A stretch of 64,000 bases of DNA from a virus (IMGVR_UViG_3300030202_003189:146739-210738); one strand, 5' to 3'. Shown: positions 52,513-61,018, numbered from the stretch's first letter. Notes: generated by a model from the letters alone, not told the origin. Numbers and translations are program-made.

Positions 52513-52821
52513 ATGGAATTTATTAAAAAGTTTTGGAAGTTTATAGTTGCGGTGTTTGGTTTTATTCTTGGTTTAGTTTGGTTTATGAATGCCAACTCTA
52601 GTAAAAAAGTTAAAAAGATTAAGAAGAACATTAAGAGTAACGAAAAGAAAACCAAAGAAGTTCAGAAGAAGATTAAAAAGATTAAAAAAGACAAAAAAGT
52701 TACTAAGAAAAAAATCTCAGAGACAGATAAAAAATTAAAAGAAATTAAGGATAAAAAACCAGTAGTTAAAAAGAAAACAGCTAAAGATGCTGCGACGTCA
52801 TTAAAAAACCGAATTAAATAA
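52513..52821 (+). CDS. Membrane-anchored Lys-rich coiled-coil protein
   Basis: A 102-residue protein with a single N-terminal transmembrane helix (about 5-26) and then an almost uninterrupted Lys-rich heptad coil (repeats of KKIKK and KKTKE type) to the C-terminus. This shape, a short anchor plus rod, is that of an inner-membrane spanin or a holin-linked protein, but also of simple membrane-DNA tethers. It is encoded between the acidic protein and the exported-protein genes. Function unknown. Confidence 0.68.
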   Translation: MEFIKKFWKFIVAVFGFILGLVWFMNANSSKKVKKIKKNIKSNEKKTKEVQKKIKKIKKDKKVTKKKISETDKKLKEIKDKKPVVKKKTAKDAATSLKNRIK

Positions 52822-52822
52822 T

Positions 52823-54127
52823 ATGAAAAAAGTTTTATCATTACTATTAAGTCTAATAACCCTTACATTAACAGCACAAACTTGGACAGCAACAGACATG
52901 AATGGTGTGTCATACGACCTATCCACTTATACATCAACTCAAGGCGGAGGTATTAAGGCTACATTGGTAGATATATCTGCTCATTGGTGTGGACCCTGTT
53001 GGGGTTGGCATACAGGTGGTGTTATGGAGGAATTATATCATGATTTTGGTCCTAATGGAACAGATGAGTTTATGGTATTCTTTATAGACGGAGACGCTGG
53101 GTCATCAGTATCTATATTAAATGGTGCTGGAAGTAGTCAAGGTGATTGGGTTACAGGAACCCCTTACCCTTTAATTGGTCCAAATGGTCAAGGAGCGTCT
53201 GTAGCGAGTAATTATACTTTCCCAGGATATCCCACACTATTTTTACATTGTGGTACGCCAATAGCCCCAGAAATACAAAGATCAGAGAAATGGGTATTTT
53301 GGGATGAGGTACTAAATTGTTCCCAAGCTTTTCAATGGCAAAATCCAGATGCGACAATGTTATTACATCACGGTATGCAAATATGTGAAGCTGGTAATGA
53401 ACTAGATGTAGAGATATATAATGCAAGTGCCTATGTTAGTTTAACTTCAGCACAAATAGAATTAAGAGACCCAAGTGGTGTGTTAGTACACACTCAAACA
53501 TGGCAAGGAAGTTTACAACCTCTTACTAAAGGAACAATTACCTTAAATTATTTAATAACGACACCAGGAACTTGGACTACTAAGGTAATTATGCCAAATG
53601 GAGTCACAGATACTAGACCTAATGGAGATGAGGAAAACGTAGAAGTAATTTTAGGTCCTAGTAATATACATCAAGACTTAACGGTGAATATAATAACAGA
53701 TTCTTATGGTTCAGAAACTACTTGGTCTATAAGCGATGGTAACGTCTCCTATATGTCAGGAGGACCTTACAGTGATGGTACAACAGTACAAACACCATTA
53801 ACAGGAACAATACCAGCAAATGCTTGTGTAACATTTAAGATAGAAGATTCATATGGTGATGGTATCTGTTGTGCTTATGGGAATGGGTCTTATACTATTA
53901 CTGATGGTAATGGAACAATAGTTGCAACAGGAGGACAGTTTGGTTCTAAAGAAGAAGTTATATTCCAAATAGAAAATACAACAGTAGGAATAGATGAGAT
54001 GATATATGTAGAAGAGAATGATAATAGGATTTTTGATATGTTAGGTAGAGAATGGAAATGTGATTTTATTGACTTACCAATAGGAATGTATATTATTAAC
54101 AATAATAAAATATTCAAAACAAAATAA
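52823..54127 (+). CDS. Exported thioredoxin-fold protein with T9SS-type C-terminal domain
   Basis: A 434-residue secreted protein. A Sec signal peptide (residues 1-18) ends in TLTA before Gln19. Next comes a thioredoxin-like domain with an intact WCGPC motif (Trp55-Cys59), a beta-sandwich region, and at about 285-385 a domain with DSYGDGICCAYGNGSY, a pattern common in secreted Flavobacteriia proteins. The last 45 residues (NRIFDMLGREWK, then PIGMYIINNNKIFKTK) look like a type-A T9SS sorting domain. So the protein should cross the inner membrane by Sec and the outer membrane by the host type IX system. This is highly unusual for a phage gene; its virion or host role is unknown. Confidence 0.78.
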   Translation: MKKVLSLLLSLITLTLTAQTWTATDMNGVSYDLSTYTSTQGGGIKATLVDISAHWCGPCWGWHTGGVMEELYHDFGPNGTDEFMVFFIDGDAGSSVSILNGAGSSQGDWVTGTPYPLIGPNGQGASVASNYTFPGYPTLFLHCGTPIAPEIQRSEKWVFWDEVLNCSQAFQWQNPDATMLLHHGMQICEAGNELDVEIYNASAYVSLTSAQIELRDPSGVLVHTQTWQGSLQPLTKGTITLNYLITTPGTWTTKVIMPNGVTDTRPNGDEENVEVILGPSNIHQDLTVNIITDSYGSETTWSISDGNVSYMSGGPYSDGTTVQTPLTGTIPANACVTFKIEDSYGDGICCAYGNGSYTITDGNGTIVATGGQFGSKEEVIFQIENTTVGIDEMIYVEENDNRIFDMLGREWKCDFIDLPIGMYIINNNKIFKTK

Positions 54128-54131
54128 AAAA

Positions 54132-54923
54132 ATGAAAAAGTTACTATTAGTATTATTAGTCTTAATAGGACTACAAACACAAGCACAAATTAACATATGT
54201 GATTCCGTTTCGATTAGCGGTCCACAATATCAACCAACTATCGAGGTTAACAACATCAATACAATTATGATGTATTGGGAAACTACAGGAAGTGATGGAC
54301 TGTATACCTTATCTGAAGATAGTATGACGAATCAACACTTGGTATATAATTACAACTCAACAACTGGTCTACCTTATGATACTATCCTAACGTGTGCTAA
54401 CACCAACTTAACTACATGTTGTTGGACATTTATATGGGATGCAACAATGTGGATGAGAATGGGTGTACAACAACCTTATTTTTGTTGTGATTCAATCACA
54501 TATTGGACTGACCAAAGTCAAGGATTAACTGTTGGTCTTGATACAACAAACATGATTCACAATCCTGACTCTATGACAGTATATTGGGGAGTATGTACTG
54601 GATATGCAGGAGGTGGTATATGTTATGCAGGAAATGGTATAAGTGATTATTTTCCTCAAGTTACAACATCAGATACAATCAAAGTTGGTTATGATGTATA
54701 TATTTACGAGAACGGTGTAGCAGAATCATGTAGTATCGAAGAATGGTTGATATTTGATGGAACTAATTGGGTATTACTTAATATGAACCCAACATCTATC
54801 AATGAAATAACATTTAATAAAGTTAATGATGGAAAGATATACGACTTAATGGGTAGAGAATTAAAAGAAATTCCAGTAGGTAAAATGTATATTAGAAATC
54901 AAAAATTATACATAACTAGATAA
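54132..54923 (+). CDS. Second exported protein with T9SS-type C-terminal domain
   Basis: A 263-residue secreted protein with a Sec signal peptide (1-18, cleavage after TQA) and a Cys-containing beta-rich middle (eleven Cys, including two adjacent pairs). The C-terminus, KIYDLMGRELKEIPVGKMYI followed by RNQKLYITR, is a clear match to the type-A T9SS sorting signal (YDLLGR, then a strand with YI-x-N-x-K). It starts four bases after the thioredoxin-type protein's stop and overlaps the next start by one base (ATAATG), so the two are co-translated. The middle domain is not recognised. Confidence 0.78.
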   Translation: MKKLLLVLLVLIGLQTQAQINICDSVSISGPQYQPTIEVNNINTIMMYWETTGSDGLYTLSEDSMTNQHLVYNYNSTTGLPYDTILTCANTNLTTCCWTFIWDATMWMRMGVQQPYFCCDSITYWTDQSQGLTVGLDTTNMIHNPDSMTVYWGVCTGYAGGGICYAGNGISDYFPQVTTSDTIKVGYDVYIYENGVAESCSIEEWLIFDGTNWVLLNMNPTSINEITFNKVNDGKIYDLMGRELKEIPVGKMYIRNQKLYITR

Positions 54924-55414
54924 TGAAAAGAATATTTTTAACATTAGCATTAGGGTTAGGATTACTAACAGCTAACGCACAACAAATAGATAGACTAGCA
55001 GGACCTAGAGTTGGTGTAACTTTTTTAACACCTGGATTTATGTCAGAGGAATTAGAAACAAGTATGATTACACAATATGGTTGGCAATGGGAATCAAGAT
55101 TTGCAGATAACGGAAGTATTGCAGGACTAGTAGAATGGGTTGTAGTTGTAGGTGGAATGGAACAACAAATGTTTTTACCATCCATATCCTCTCTTGTAGG
55201 GATTAGAACAGGTGAAGGAATGGAATATGCAGTAGGACCAAATTTATCAGCAACAGGAATCAATATGGTATTTACAATAGGTAAAAATTTCAAATCAGGA
55301 GACTTAAATTTTCCTGTTAATTTAGCATTTGTTCCAAATGGTAATGTATGGGGTGAAGATGAAGAATCAGGAGCTAGGATATCAATTATGGTAGGATTTA
55401 ATATGGGTAAATAA
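54923..55414 (+). CDS. Exported, probable outer-membrane beta-strand protein
   Basis: A 163-residue protein with a signal peptide (1-19, ending ANA before Gln20). The mature part alternates hydrophobic and polar residues with Gly (GRNIS-like strands such as GPNLSATGINMVFTIG and ISIMVGFNMGK), as in small outer-membrane barrels. The C-terminus does not end in the usual aromatic residue. A phage-made outer-membrane protein could block receptor use by competing phages; that is inference. One-base overlaps join it to the genes on both sides. Confidence 0.65.
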   Translation: MKRIFLTLALGLGLLTANAQQIDRLAGPRVGVTFLTPGFMSEELETSMITQYGWQWESRFADNGSIAGLVEWVVVVGGMEQQMFLPSISSLVGIRTGEGMEYAVGPNLSATGINMVFTIGKNFKSGDLNFPVNLAFVPNGNVWGEDEESGARISIMVGFNMGK

Positions 55415-55788
55415 TGAAAAAGTTAGTTTTAATTTTAATGTTGTTAACCCCAGTATGGGCATTCACTCAGACTCATACTTTCAGTGAAATTGAAGTAGTA
55501 AAAATGGACTCCTTATTTCAAGTATATGAACAAAATGATAGTCTACAAAAATTAGAAATATCACTTCTAAAAACCCAACTTACCAATTATCAAAAACTTA
55601 ACGAACAAGATAGTATACACTTAATGTATTTGAATGATAATATCGTATTATTAAATCAAAGAATAGATCTTTATGTAGACCTAACTAAAGAGTTAGAACC
55701 AAAATGGTTTAAGAAACCAGTTTTCCAATTTATACTAGGGGCGGCAACCATAGTTACTTCGTCCTGGGTAGTTTCAAATATAAAGTAA
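55414..55788 (+). CDS. Exported coiled-coil protein with C-terminal membrane helix
   Basis: A 124-residue protein with a signal peptide (about 1-17), a periplasmic coil rich in Leu, Gln and Asn (about 25-95), then PKWFKKPVFQ and a hydrophobic C-terminal segment at about 103-121. The signal-coil-anchor shape recalls spanin-like or cell-wall-associated phage proteins with a KPWYKKP-type pre-helix segment seen in other Bacteroidetes phages. It closes the run of four exported genes. Confidence 0.68.
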   Translation: MKKLVLILMLLTPVWAFTQTHTFSEIEVVKMDSLFQVYEQNDSLQKLEISLLKTQLTNYQKLNEQDSIHLMYLNDNIVLLNQRIDLYVDLTKELEPKWFKKPVFQFILGAATIVTSSWVVSNIK

Positions 55789-55802
55789 TTATCCTTATTT
55801 CC

Positions 55803-55820
55803 GTATATTTATATATAAAT
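55803..55820 (+). promoter_or_regulatory. Candidate late promoter, near-copy of the 50080 palindrome
   Basis: GTATATTTATATATAAAT, followed by G, lies ten bases before the gene at 55831. Bases 55806-55821 differ from the perfect palindrome at 50082-50097 only in the last base. It lies in the 42-base gap after the exported-protein operon. Confidence 0.42.
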
Positions 55821-55830
55821 GAAATAAATT

Positions 55831-56160
55831 ATGGACCCAATACAAAAATCCTTAAGAAAAAACCTTCTTGAACGAAGAATATCTAAAAAGATGCAAACTC
55901 CAGAAATAGAGGATGTAAATATTGATTTTACACATCATGATGAGGAAACCACTCTAATGATGCATGAAATAAACGAACTTAATAATAAAATAGGGTACTT
56001 AACTAGTCTTAATACCGACATGGTGGAGTTTTTACATAGTCTAGTTAGAGAATTAGATCATAATAATGATATAGATTTGGGAGACGCTAGAAGAGATTTT
56101 ACAGTATTACTTAATAGATCAGGTAGACGTAAATTTTACCAACAAACAAAAAGATTGTAA
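55831..56160 (+). CDS. Small helical protein, possible virion component
   Basis: A 109-residue protein with basic ends and an acidic middle (INELNNKIGYLTSLNTDMVE). It is probably helical and has no membrane segment. Family unknown. It heads a unit that runs with one-base spacers into probable capsid-associated proteins (56162, 56677, 59877), so it may be expressed with them. Confidence 0.62.
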   Translation: MDPIQKSLRKNLLERRISKKMQTPEIEDVNIDFTHHDEETTLMMHEINELNNKIGYLTSLNTDMVEFLHSLVRELDHNNDIDLGDARRDFTVLLNRSGRRKFYQQTKRL

Positions 56161-56161
56161 T

Positions 56162-56677
56162 ATGAACTTAAGAGACTCAATAAGAAAAAAACTTGAAGAA
56201 GAAGAATGTGGTGTTGGTATGTACTGGTGTCCAATAGGTGGTAAATGTGTTTCAGAAAGTAAAAAGAAAAGAAAAAAAGAACAAACAACTGCAGGAGCTG
56301 CTGGAGCTTATTCACAACCCCTTTTTGGTAAACCAATGAAAAGAAAAATCGCAGAAAATAATGTAAGAATTAAAGAGTCTGAGTTAATCTCATTAATAGA
56401 AAAATCTATCTATAGTGCACAACATGGAGGAGTTATAAAAGAGGCGTTGACAGATGCGGACGAAAAAAGAATTGGGGTGTTAGCTAGAAAAGAACTAAAA
56501 GACTACGAAACCAAACTAGAAAAGAAAATTGATCAACTTATAACAAAGTCATTCAAAGGAAAAGATTTTGAAGATAAGACTCTTAAGATTGCAAGAAATG
56601 CGATTGTACAATTATATAAGGCTTTATGGATTAGAAGAAGTTTCTGGACAGACTATCTTAAGAATGTACCATCATAA
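56162..56677 (+). CDS. Protein with an N-terminal Cys motif and helical C-terminal domain
   Basis: A 171-residue protein. It opens with a basic helix (LRDSIRKKLEEEE) and a short Cys motif (CGVGMYWCPIGGKC). A Lys-rich stretch and KESELISLIEKSI follow, a variant of the KLxES motif. The C-terminal domain (about 100-171) is a long amphipathic helix set (KRIGVLARKELKDYETKLEKK, ending LYKALWIRRSFW). That C-terminal pattern is common to hypothetical proteins in other marine T4-like phages and may be a scaffold or core element. Its stop overlaps the next start by one base. Confidence 0.65.
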   Translation: MNLRDSIRKKLEEEECGVGMYWCPIGGKCVSESKKKRKKEQTTAGAAGAYSQPLFGKPMKRKIAENNVRIKESELISLIEKSIYSAQHGGVIKEALTDADEKRIGVLARKELKDYETKLEKKIDQLITKSFKGKDFEDKTLKIARNAIVQLYKALWIRRSFWTDYLKNVPS

Positions 56678-59600
56678 TGAAAAACATTGTAAAGAAAGAC
56701 TTAATAAGGGCAATCAAACTAAACGAACAGATTGAGGAACAAACAACATCTGGAGATGCTGGATCTTACGTCACTCCTCAAGTTTGGGCAAAAACAACAA
56801 GTGACTTAAAGTCAGTCAACGATCCAAACTGGCCGAAATATGGAGGACCAGGAGCTCAGTATGTAAAAGTAAAGAAAAAGTGTAGAACATTCCCTTATTG
56901 TAATCAAGGAGATATAAACGCACTTGAATTTTATGGACCGACTAAGAAAAAGAAAAAAAGTAAAAAAAGAAAGAGTAAAAAGAAAAGTACAACCCCTTTA
57001 GCAAGAAGAAAGAGAAAAATATCAAAGGATTTAGTTAGAACACAAAGAATAAAAACACCTAGAGGAAAACATTATAACATTGGAAGATGGATTAATGAAA
57101 ACAATGGATATTTATATTATAATGACGCACTAACTCTTGAGGAAGTTCGGTCAGCTATGTTAGAAAATACTATGAGAAAAAACATTACAAATAGATACGC
57201 CTCTTTTACTGATGATAGGACTCAGGGACTGCAATTAGAAGAAGCAACACGAAGATCCTTAAATAAATATCTATTCGAGGATTGTGCTACTTGTGATGCA
57301 ACAGGAGGGTATTATTGTGGAGACGACGTTAATAATTGGACAAACTACTCACCTCAAGGATGTGTTCCATGGTATTATATAGGGGACAATATAAATGATT
57401 GTCAAGATGGTGCAGACGAAATGCCAGGAAATAGAGACCCTAATACAGGGGCTGGTATAAATAACTGTTCTCAAGGACCACCACTACCAATTCTTGGATG
57501 TACTGACCCAACAGCAGATAATTATGATGCAACCGCTACTCAAGATGATGGCAGTTGTACTTTTACTGTTTTAGGGTGTATAGATCCACATGCTAACAAT
57601 TTTGACCCATTAGCTACTGTAGATGATGGTTCATGTACATATGATGTTAAAGGATGTATGGATGATACTGCTAATAACTTTAACCCACTAGCAACTATAG
57701 ATGCTGGTAATTGTACTTATGATGTATATGGTTGTACCGATAAAAACGCATGTAACTTTAATCCTGCTGCAACAATAGATGATGGGAGTTGTGATATGCC
57801 ATCACCGGGTAATCCTTGTACTCCTAATGTAGTCCAAGGATGTACAGATCCAATGGCGATAAATTATAATCCTAATGCAAATCAAGATGATGGAAGTTGT
57901 GCGTACGACATATATGGATGTAATCAAGACTCTGCAATAAATTACAATCCTACTGCAACAATAGATGATGGTAGTTGTGAATATCCTGTTGTAAATCCAT
58001 GTATAGATCTTGATAAATATGTGGACGGACTTGGAGTATCAAAAGATAAATTTTGTAGCGAGTGTGGACCAGGTGGAGATTTTGAGAAAGATGAAATGTG
58101 TACGTGTTGTGATGAAAAACCTGAAATTCTAACTTGTGATGAGTTTCAAGAAAACGAACAAATGGTAGACCAAATCTGTTCTCTTTGTGATACAGATAAC
58201 TCAATTGATGATGCTAATTCAATCCCTAGTAATAATCCACTAGTAAGTATGTATTGTGATTGTTGTACCATGATGAATCAACAATCTCCAGTAACAAGTA
58301 CTTTTGGGTGTGCCACAGACTTCGCAAATTACCTAGAACAAGATATGGAAGGTGTATCTAAAAATTTATTCTGTAACAAATGTGTAGATGAAGAATTTTA
58401 TAACGACCATGATTTTGCATGTGACTGTTGTGAAGAAGAAGAAGATGAATCAGAAGGAGTAGGAGGAGGAGATATTGCAGTTGGGGGACAATCACAAGGA
58501 AAACCAAACAAATCAGAATGTGATTTATCTTGGGAGAGTCCTTGTTCACAAAAACATCTTGGACAATTTACAGGAGGAGTTGACCAACTAAAAGACTGGG
58601 TACATAAAAGAGCGGATGGTTTTAAGAGTACAGGATGTAAACATTTACAAAATGTTGTTAACTGGTTAACCAATCAATTAAATAGTGGAGTGACAGGTAA
58701 AGGTGAACCATTAACTAAAATAGCTATAAGGAGAAAAACGGCAAAAAGAGAATGGGCAATATGTCAAGCTTCACAATGTGGTTGTAAGATTAACATACCA
58801 ACTTTAGAACCTACAATAGGAGGAACAACAGGAGGACCTACACCAACAGGAGGACCTACACCAACAGGAGGACCCACAAACCAAACAGGGGTGATACCTT
58901 GTTGGGGATGTGTAAATGGGACTATAGAACAACACGGAGAGTTGGGTGGAACAACAGGGTTTAATAACTCTAATGTTAACGGAATGTGTGGAACAATGAA
59001 TGGAGTTACTTACTACGATAGAAAAGAACATCCACAACTAGAAAATTGTGGACTACAAGATATAAATCTTCAGGAACAAAAAATTAAAGAATCACGAAAA
59101 AAAATAATTAATATGAAACTAACAGAACAAAGTAATAAAAAACCACAAGGGTATAGAATTTACGCTAAGGCTCATGAAATGAGTGGTAAATCTAACGACG
59201 AAGGTTTAGCAATAGCTAAAAAGAAAATAAAAAACTTCATGAAATTTGATGATAAAGGATCAGAGGTAGACCCAAAAATGTATAGAAACAGTAAAAAACA
59301 GGATGAGTTTGTTGAAGATGTTTATTACAGTTCTGGACAAACGGGACTTAAGTTTAATCATGAACTTTCCGACCAACAGAAAGAAAGAATGGGAGACTAT
59401 TTGAAAGGGTCATCTAAGACAGGTAATGCTGTTAGCGGGGACGTTGCTAATGTTACAACAACAAATGCTGAGGGAGGTGCTAATAACACAGGCGAAATGT
59501 TGGCTAGAGCGGCTAAAAGAAGAGCAGAAAAAGAGGATATGGGTATGAGAATGGCTAATAATGATAGAAGATACTCACCAGATACTCAGGTAACAACTAA

Positions 59601-59874
59601 CGCTCCACTTGTAAAACTAAAAGAGGATGTGATAGATACTCCAAAACAAATTCTTAATTTAATACCAAGAAATTATAAGAAAGATGGTATAATTTTCGAA
59701 ATTACAAACGGAACAGAAACTAAGACAGTTAAGTATGAATCGTTCAAAGGTAAGAAAGGAGGACATATCATTATTTTAGATTCGATTAATCCTGGTGAAC
59801 TTAATGAACAACTAAGTAGAATGAAAACCCTAATCAATCATAGTTCAAAAACAAGACATGATAAATTTAGATAA
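56677..59874 (+). CDS. 1065-residue modular protein: LDL-A-like module plus six GCTDP repeats
   Basis: Domains in order: a short N-terminal helix (VKKDLIRAIKLNEQIEE) like the KLxES motif; a very basic region (about 88-125); an LDL-receptor-A-like module at about 203-248 (GYYCGDD, then CVPWYYIGDNINDCQDGADE); six GCTDP repeats at about 274-434; several Cys-rich segments (about 440-640); a helical domain at about 640-700; a Pro/Gly/Thr-rich linker with GGPTPT repeats; then a charged C-terminal region. It lacks a signal peptide, so the Cys-rich modules are made in the cytoplasm. A virion location is likely given its neighbours. This is the most complex protein in the window; its role is unknown. 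Confidence 0.75.
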   Translation: MKNIVKKDLIRAIKLNEQIEEQTTSGDAGSYVTPQVWAKTTSDLKSVNDPNWPKYGGPGAQYVKVKKKCRTFPYCNQGDINALEFYGPTKKKKKSKKRKSKKKSTTPLARRKRKISKDLVRTQRIKTPRGKHYNIGRWINENNGYLYYNDALTLEEVRSAMLENTMRKNITNRYASFTDDRTQGLQLEEATRRSLNKYLFEDCATCDATGGYYCGDDVNNWTNYSPQGCVPWYYIGDNINDCQDGADEMPGNRDPNTGAGINNCSQGPPLPILGCTDPTADNYDATATQDDGSCTFTVLGCIDPHANNFDPLATVDDGSCTYDVKGCMDDTANNFNPLATIDAGNCTYDVYGCTDKNACNFNPAATIDDGSCDMPSPGNPCTPNVVQGCTDPMAINYNPNANQDDGSCAYDIYGCNQDSAINYNPTATIDDGSCEYPVVNPCIDLDKYVDGLGVSKDKFCSECGPGGDFEKDEMCTCCDEKPEILTCDEFQENEQMVDQICSLCDTDNSIDDANSIPSNNPLVSMYCDCCTMMNQQSPVTSTFGCATDFANYLEQDMEGVSKNLFCNKCVDEEFYNDHDFACDCCEEEEDESEGVGGGDIAVGGQSQGKPNKSECDLSWESPCSQKHLGQFTGGVDQLKDWVHKRADGFKSTGCKHLQNVVNWLTNQLNSGVTGKGEPLTKIAIRRKTAKREWAICQASQCGCKINIPTLEPTIGGTTGGPTPTGGPTPTGGPTNQTGVIPCWGCVNGTIEQHGELGGTTGFNNSNVNGMCGTMNGVTYYDRKEHPQLENCGLQDINLQEQKIKESRKKIINMKLTEQSNKKPQGYRIYAKAHEMSGKSNDEGLAIAKKKIKNFMKFDDKGSEVDPKMYRNSKKQDEFVEDVYYSSGQTGLKFNHELSDQQKERMGDYLKGSSKTGNAVSGDVANVTTTNAEGGANNTGEMLARAAKRRAEKEDMGMRMANNDRRYSPDTQVTTNAPLVKLKEDVIDTPKQILNLIPRNYKKDGIIFEITNGTETKTVKYESFKGKKGGHIIILDSINPGELNEQLSRMKTLINHSSKTRHDKFR
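57283..57420 (+). other. LDL-receptor class A-like module
   Basis: Within the 1065-residue protein, residues about 203-248 follow the class A pattern: Cys pairs, a GYYCGDD turn, then CVPWYYIGD and DCQDGADE, where the Asp and Glu residues are the calcium ligands of the family. This module is common in animals and also occurs in secreted Bacteroidetes proteins; it is rare in phages. Based on motif recognition only. Confidence 0.55.
57496..57978 (+). repeat. Six coding repeats, GCTDPxA...DDGSC type
   Basis: Six consecutive units in the 1065-residue protein, beginning GCTDPTADNY, GCIDPHANNF, GCMDDTANNF, GCTDKNACNF, GCTDPMAINY and GCNQDSAINY, each closing with D(D/A)G(S/N)C. A longer spacer separates units four and five. 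The unit is the same as in the tail-fibre protein at 25887, which links the two regions. Confidence 0.85.
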
Positions 59875-59876
59875 AC

Positions 59877-60446
59877 ATGTATTATACAAGGGTAAAATTA
59901 ACTGAAACACAATTAAGAAATGTTGTCATAAAAATAGTTAGTGAGGGCGATGGTATTAAAGTAGACAAAGGGTCACCTAACCAGGCTTTAATCGACACTA
60001 AGGCACCCAATACAGGGAGACATAATTATGGTCCGATACACGCAGATAATGACTATATAAATACGATAAAGATGGACGGTATATATGACACCGAACCAGT
60101 GAGTTTCGACGGACACAACACATCACCAATCCCTGGACATAAAAATGATAAGGCATCTAACCTTAAAATGAAAGGAGACTTTGGTATTAATGGTGTTAAA
60201 CTAAAAAGAGGTAAAGAAACTCAAGATGTTAAAATAGGTAGTCATTTTGAAAAAGACATAAAAAAGAACACTCCTCTTAAAAATTCTAAGAAAAAACACG
60301 CCTCTCTTCACCCTAAACGCCATAGTAATTCTTCTCGGATAACTAATGTGGTCCACAGAGATGGAGTGACACGAGGAGGAGTAGTATACGATTCATCATT
60401 CAAACCAGGAAAAGGAGGGGATCCATTTACAAAGAAAACATCTTAA
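59877..60446 (+). CDS. Basic protein with KLTExQL N-terminal motif
   Basis: A 189-residue protein, family unknown. The start (VKLTETQLRNVVIKIVSEGD) is the same type of motif as at the beginning of the gene at 43. The rest is polar and increasingly Lys/His/Ser-rich (KKHASLHPKRHSNS) with no Cys, likely flexible and possibly DNA-binding. A short N-terminal peptide followed by a basic chain is the layout of T4 internal proteins packaged with the DNA; that is inference. It begins two bases after the 1065-residue gene. Confidence 0.65.
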   Translation: MYYTRVKLTETQLRNVVIKIVSEGDGIKVDKGSPNQALIDTKAPNTGRHNYGPIHADNDYINTIKMDGIYDTEPVSFDGHNTSPIPGHKNDKASNLKMKGDFGINGVKLKRGKETQDVKIGSHFEKDIKKNTPLKNSKKKHASLHPKRHSNSSRITNVVHRDGVTRGGVVYDSSFKPGKGGDPFTKKTS

Positions 60447-60450
60447 TTTT

Positions 60451-60484
60451 TTGGTTTACTTAGAAAGAGGTAAACATATATTTA
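60451..60484 (+). promoter_or_regulatory. Candidate host-type promoter before the small-gene cluster
   Basis: TTG at 60451-60453 and TATATTTA at 60477-60484 are 23 bases apart, the outer limit of Bacteroidetes -33/-7 spacing. A 6-bp inverted repeat (GTTTAC 60454-60459, GTAAAC 60470-60475) lies exactly between the two elements and could be an operator or a fortuitous hairpin. The first small gene starts five bases later. Confidence 0.38.
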
Positions 60485-60488
60485 GGTT

Positions 60489-60971
60489 ATGGATAAAAAT
60501 AAAGGACCTAATCTCACACCGAAAGAATTCTTTAATTACGTTAGTGCTCCGATAACAGATGATTTTCGGGATATGAGCTTTAAGGTTCATAATATAATAC
60601 CCGAAAAGACAGAATTATATCATGAGATATTAATATCCCTATTTGACATATTATTTGATACCTACTTAGGTGAAGAAATAATTAATACAGAAAATAAGAG
60701 TCGAGAACACTTCGAATGGTGTTGGAATAAGAATAAAGATAACTTCAAAAAAGAGAAAATATTCTTTAATGAGGAAGAAGAGATATTAGATTACTTTACT
60801 CAGTTTGCTCTAGAATCTTTTTATAATGAGGATTTTAATAAAATTGGGGAGATTGAAACAAAAATCAGATGGTTCTGGAATAAATGTTTTGATTATAGTA
60901 GCACTAGAACAAGAAGTGAGTTAGACATTCTTGTCGAGGTATATAAATTATTTGAAAAAAGCTTGAAATAA
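60489..60971 (+). CDS. Hypothetical protein of the small-gene cluster
   Basis: A 160-residue protein, predicted largely helical and acidic, with several aromatic residues (FEWCWNKNK, RWFWNKCFDY). No motif or family recognised. The repeated W-C/F-W-N-K pattern suggests two similar helical hairpins. It is the first gene after a possible host-type promoter, and the cluster of small genes that follows has the character of early host-takeover genes. Confidence 0.62.
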   Translation: MDKNKGPNLTPKEFFNYVSAPITDDFRDMSFKVHNIIPEKTELYHEILISLFDILFDTYLGEEIINTENKSREHFEWCWNKNKDNFKKEKIFFNEEEEILDYFTQFALESFYNEDFNKIGEIETKIRWFWNKCFDYSSTRTRSELDILVEVYKLFEKSLK

Positions 60972-61018
60972 CCTTTATTTATTGGGTTTTTTAATATAAT
61001 TTTCTAAAAAATATTGTT

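Noticed and set aside
52823-54923. Host DNA wrongly joined to the phage contig (the T9SS-like genes look flavobacterial)
   Set aside because: The two genes are on the same strand, with four-base or overlapping junctions to phage-like neighbours on both sides and the same AT-rich character; no break, repeat or change of style is visible at either end. Read coverage would settle it.
60454-60475. Terminator in the gap after the gene ending at 60446
   Set aside because: The 6-bp inverted repeat is weak, has a 10-base loop and lacks a T tract after the 3' arm; it lies between possible promoter elements instead.
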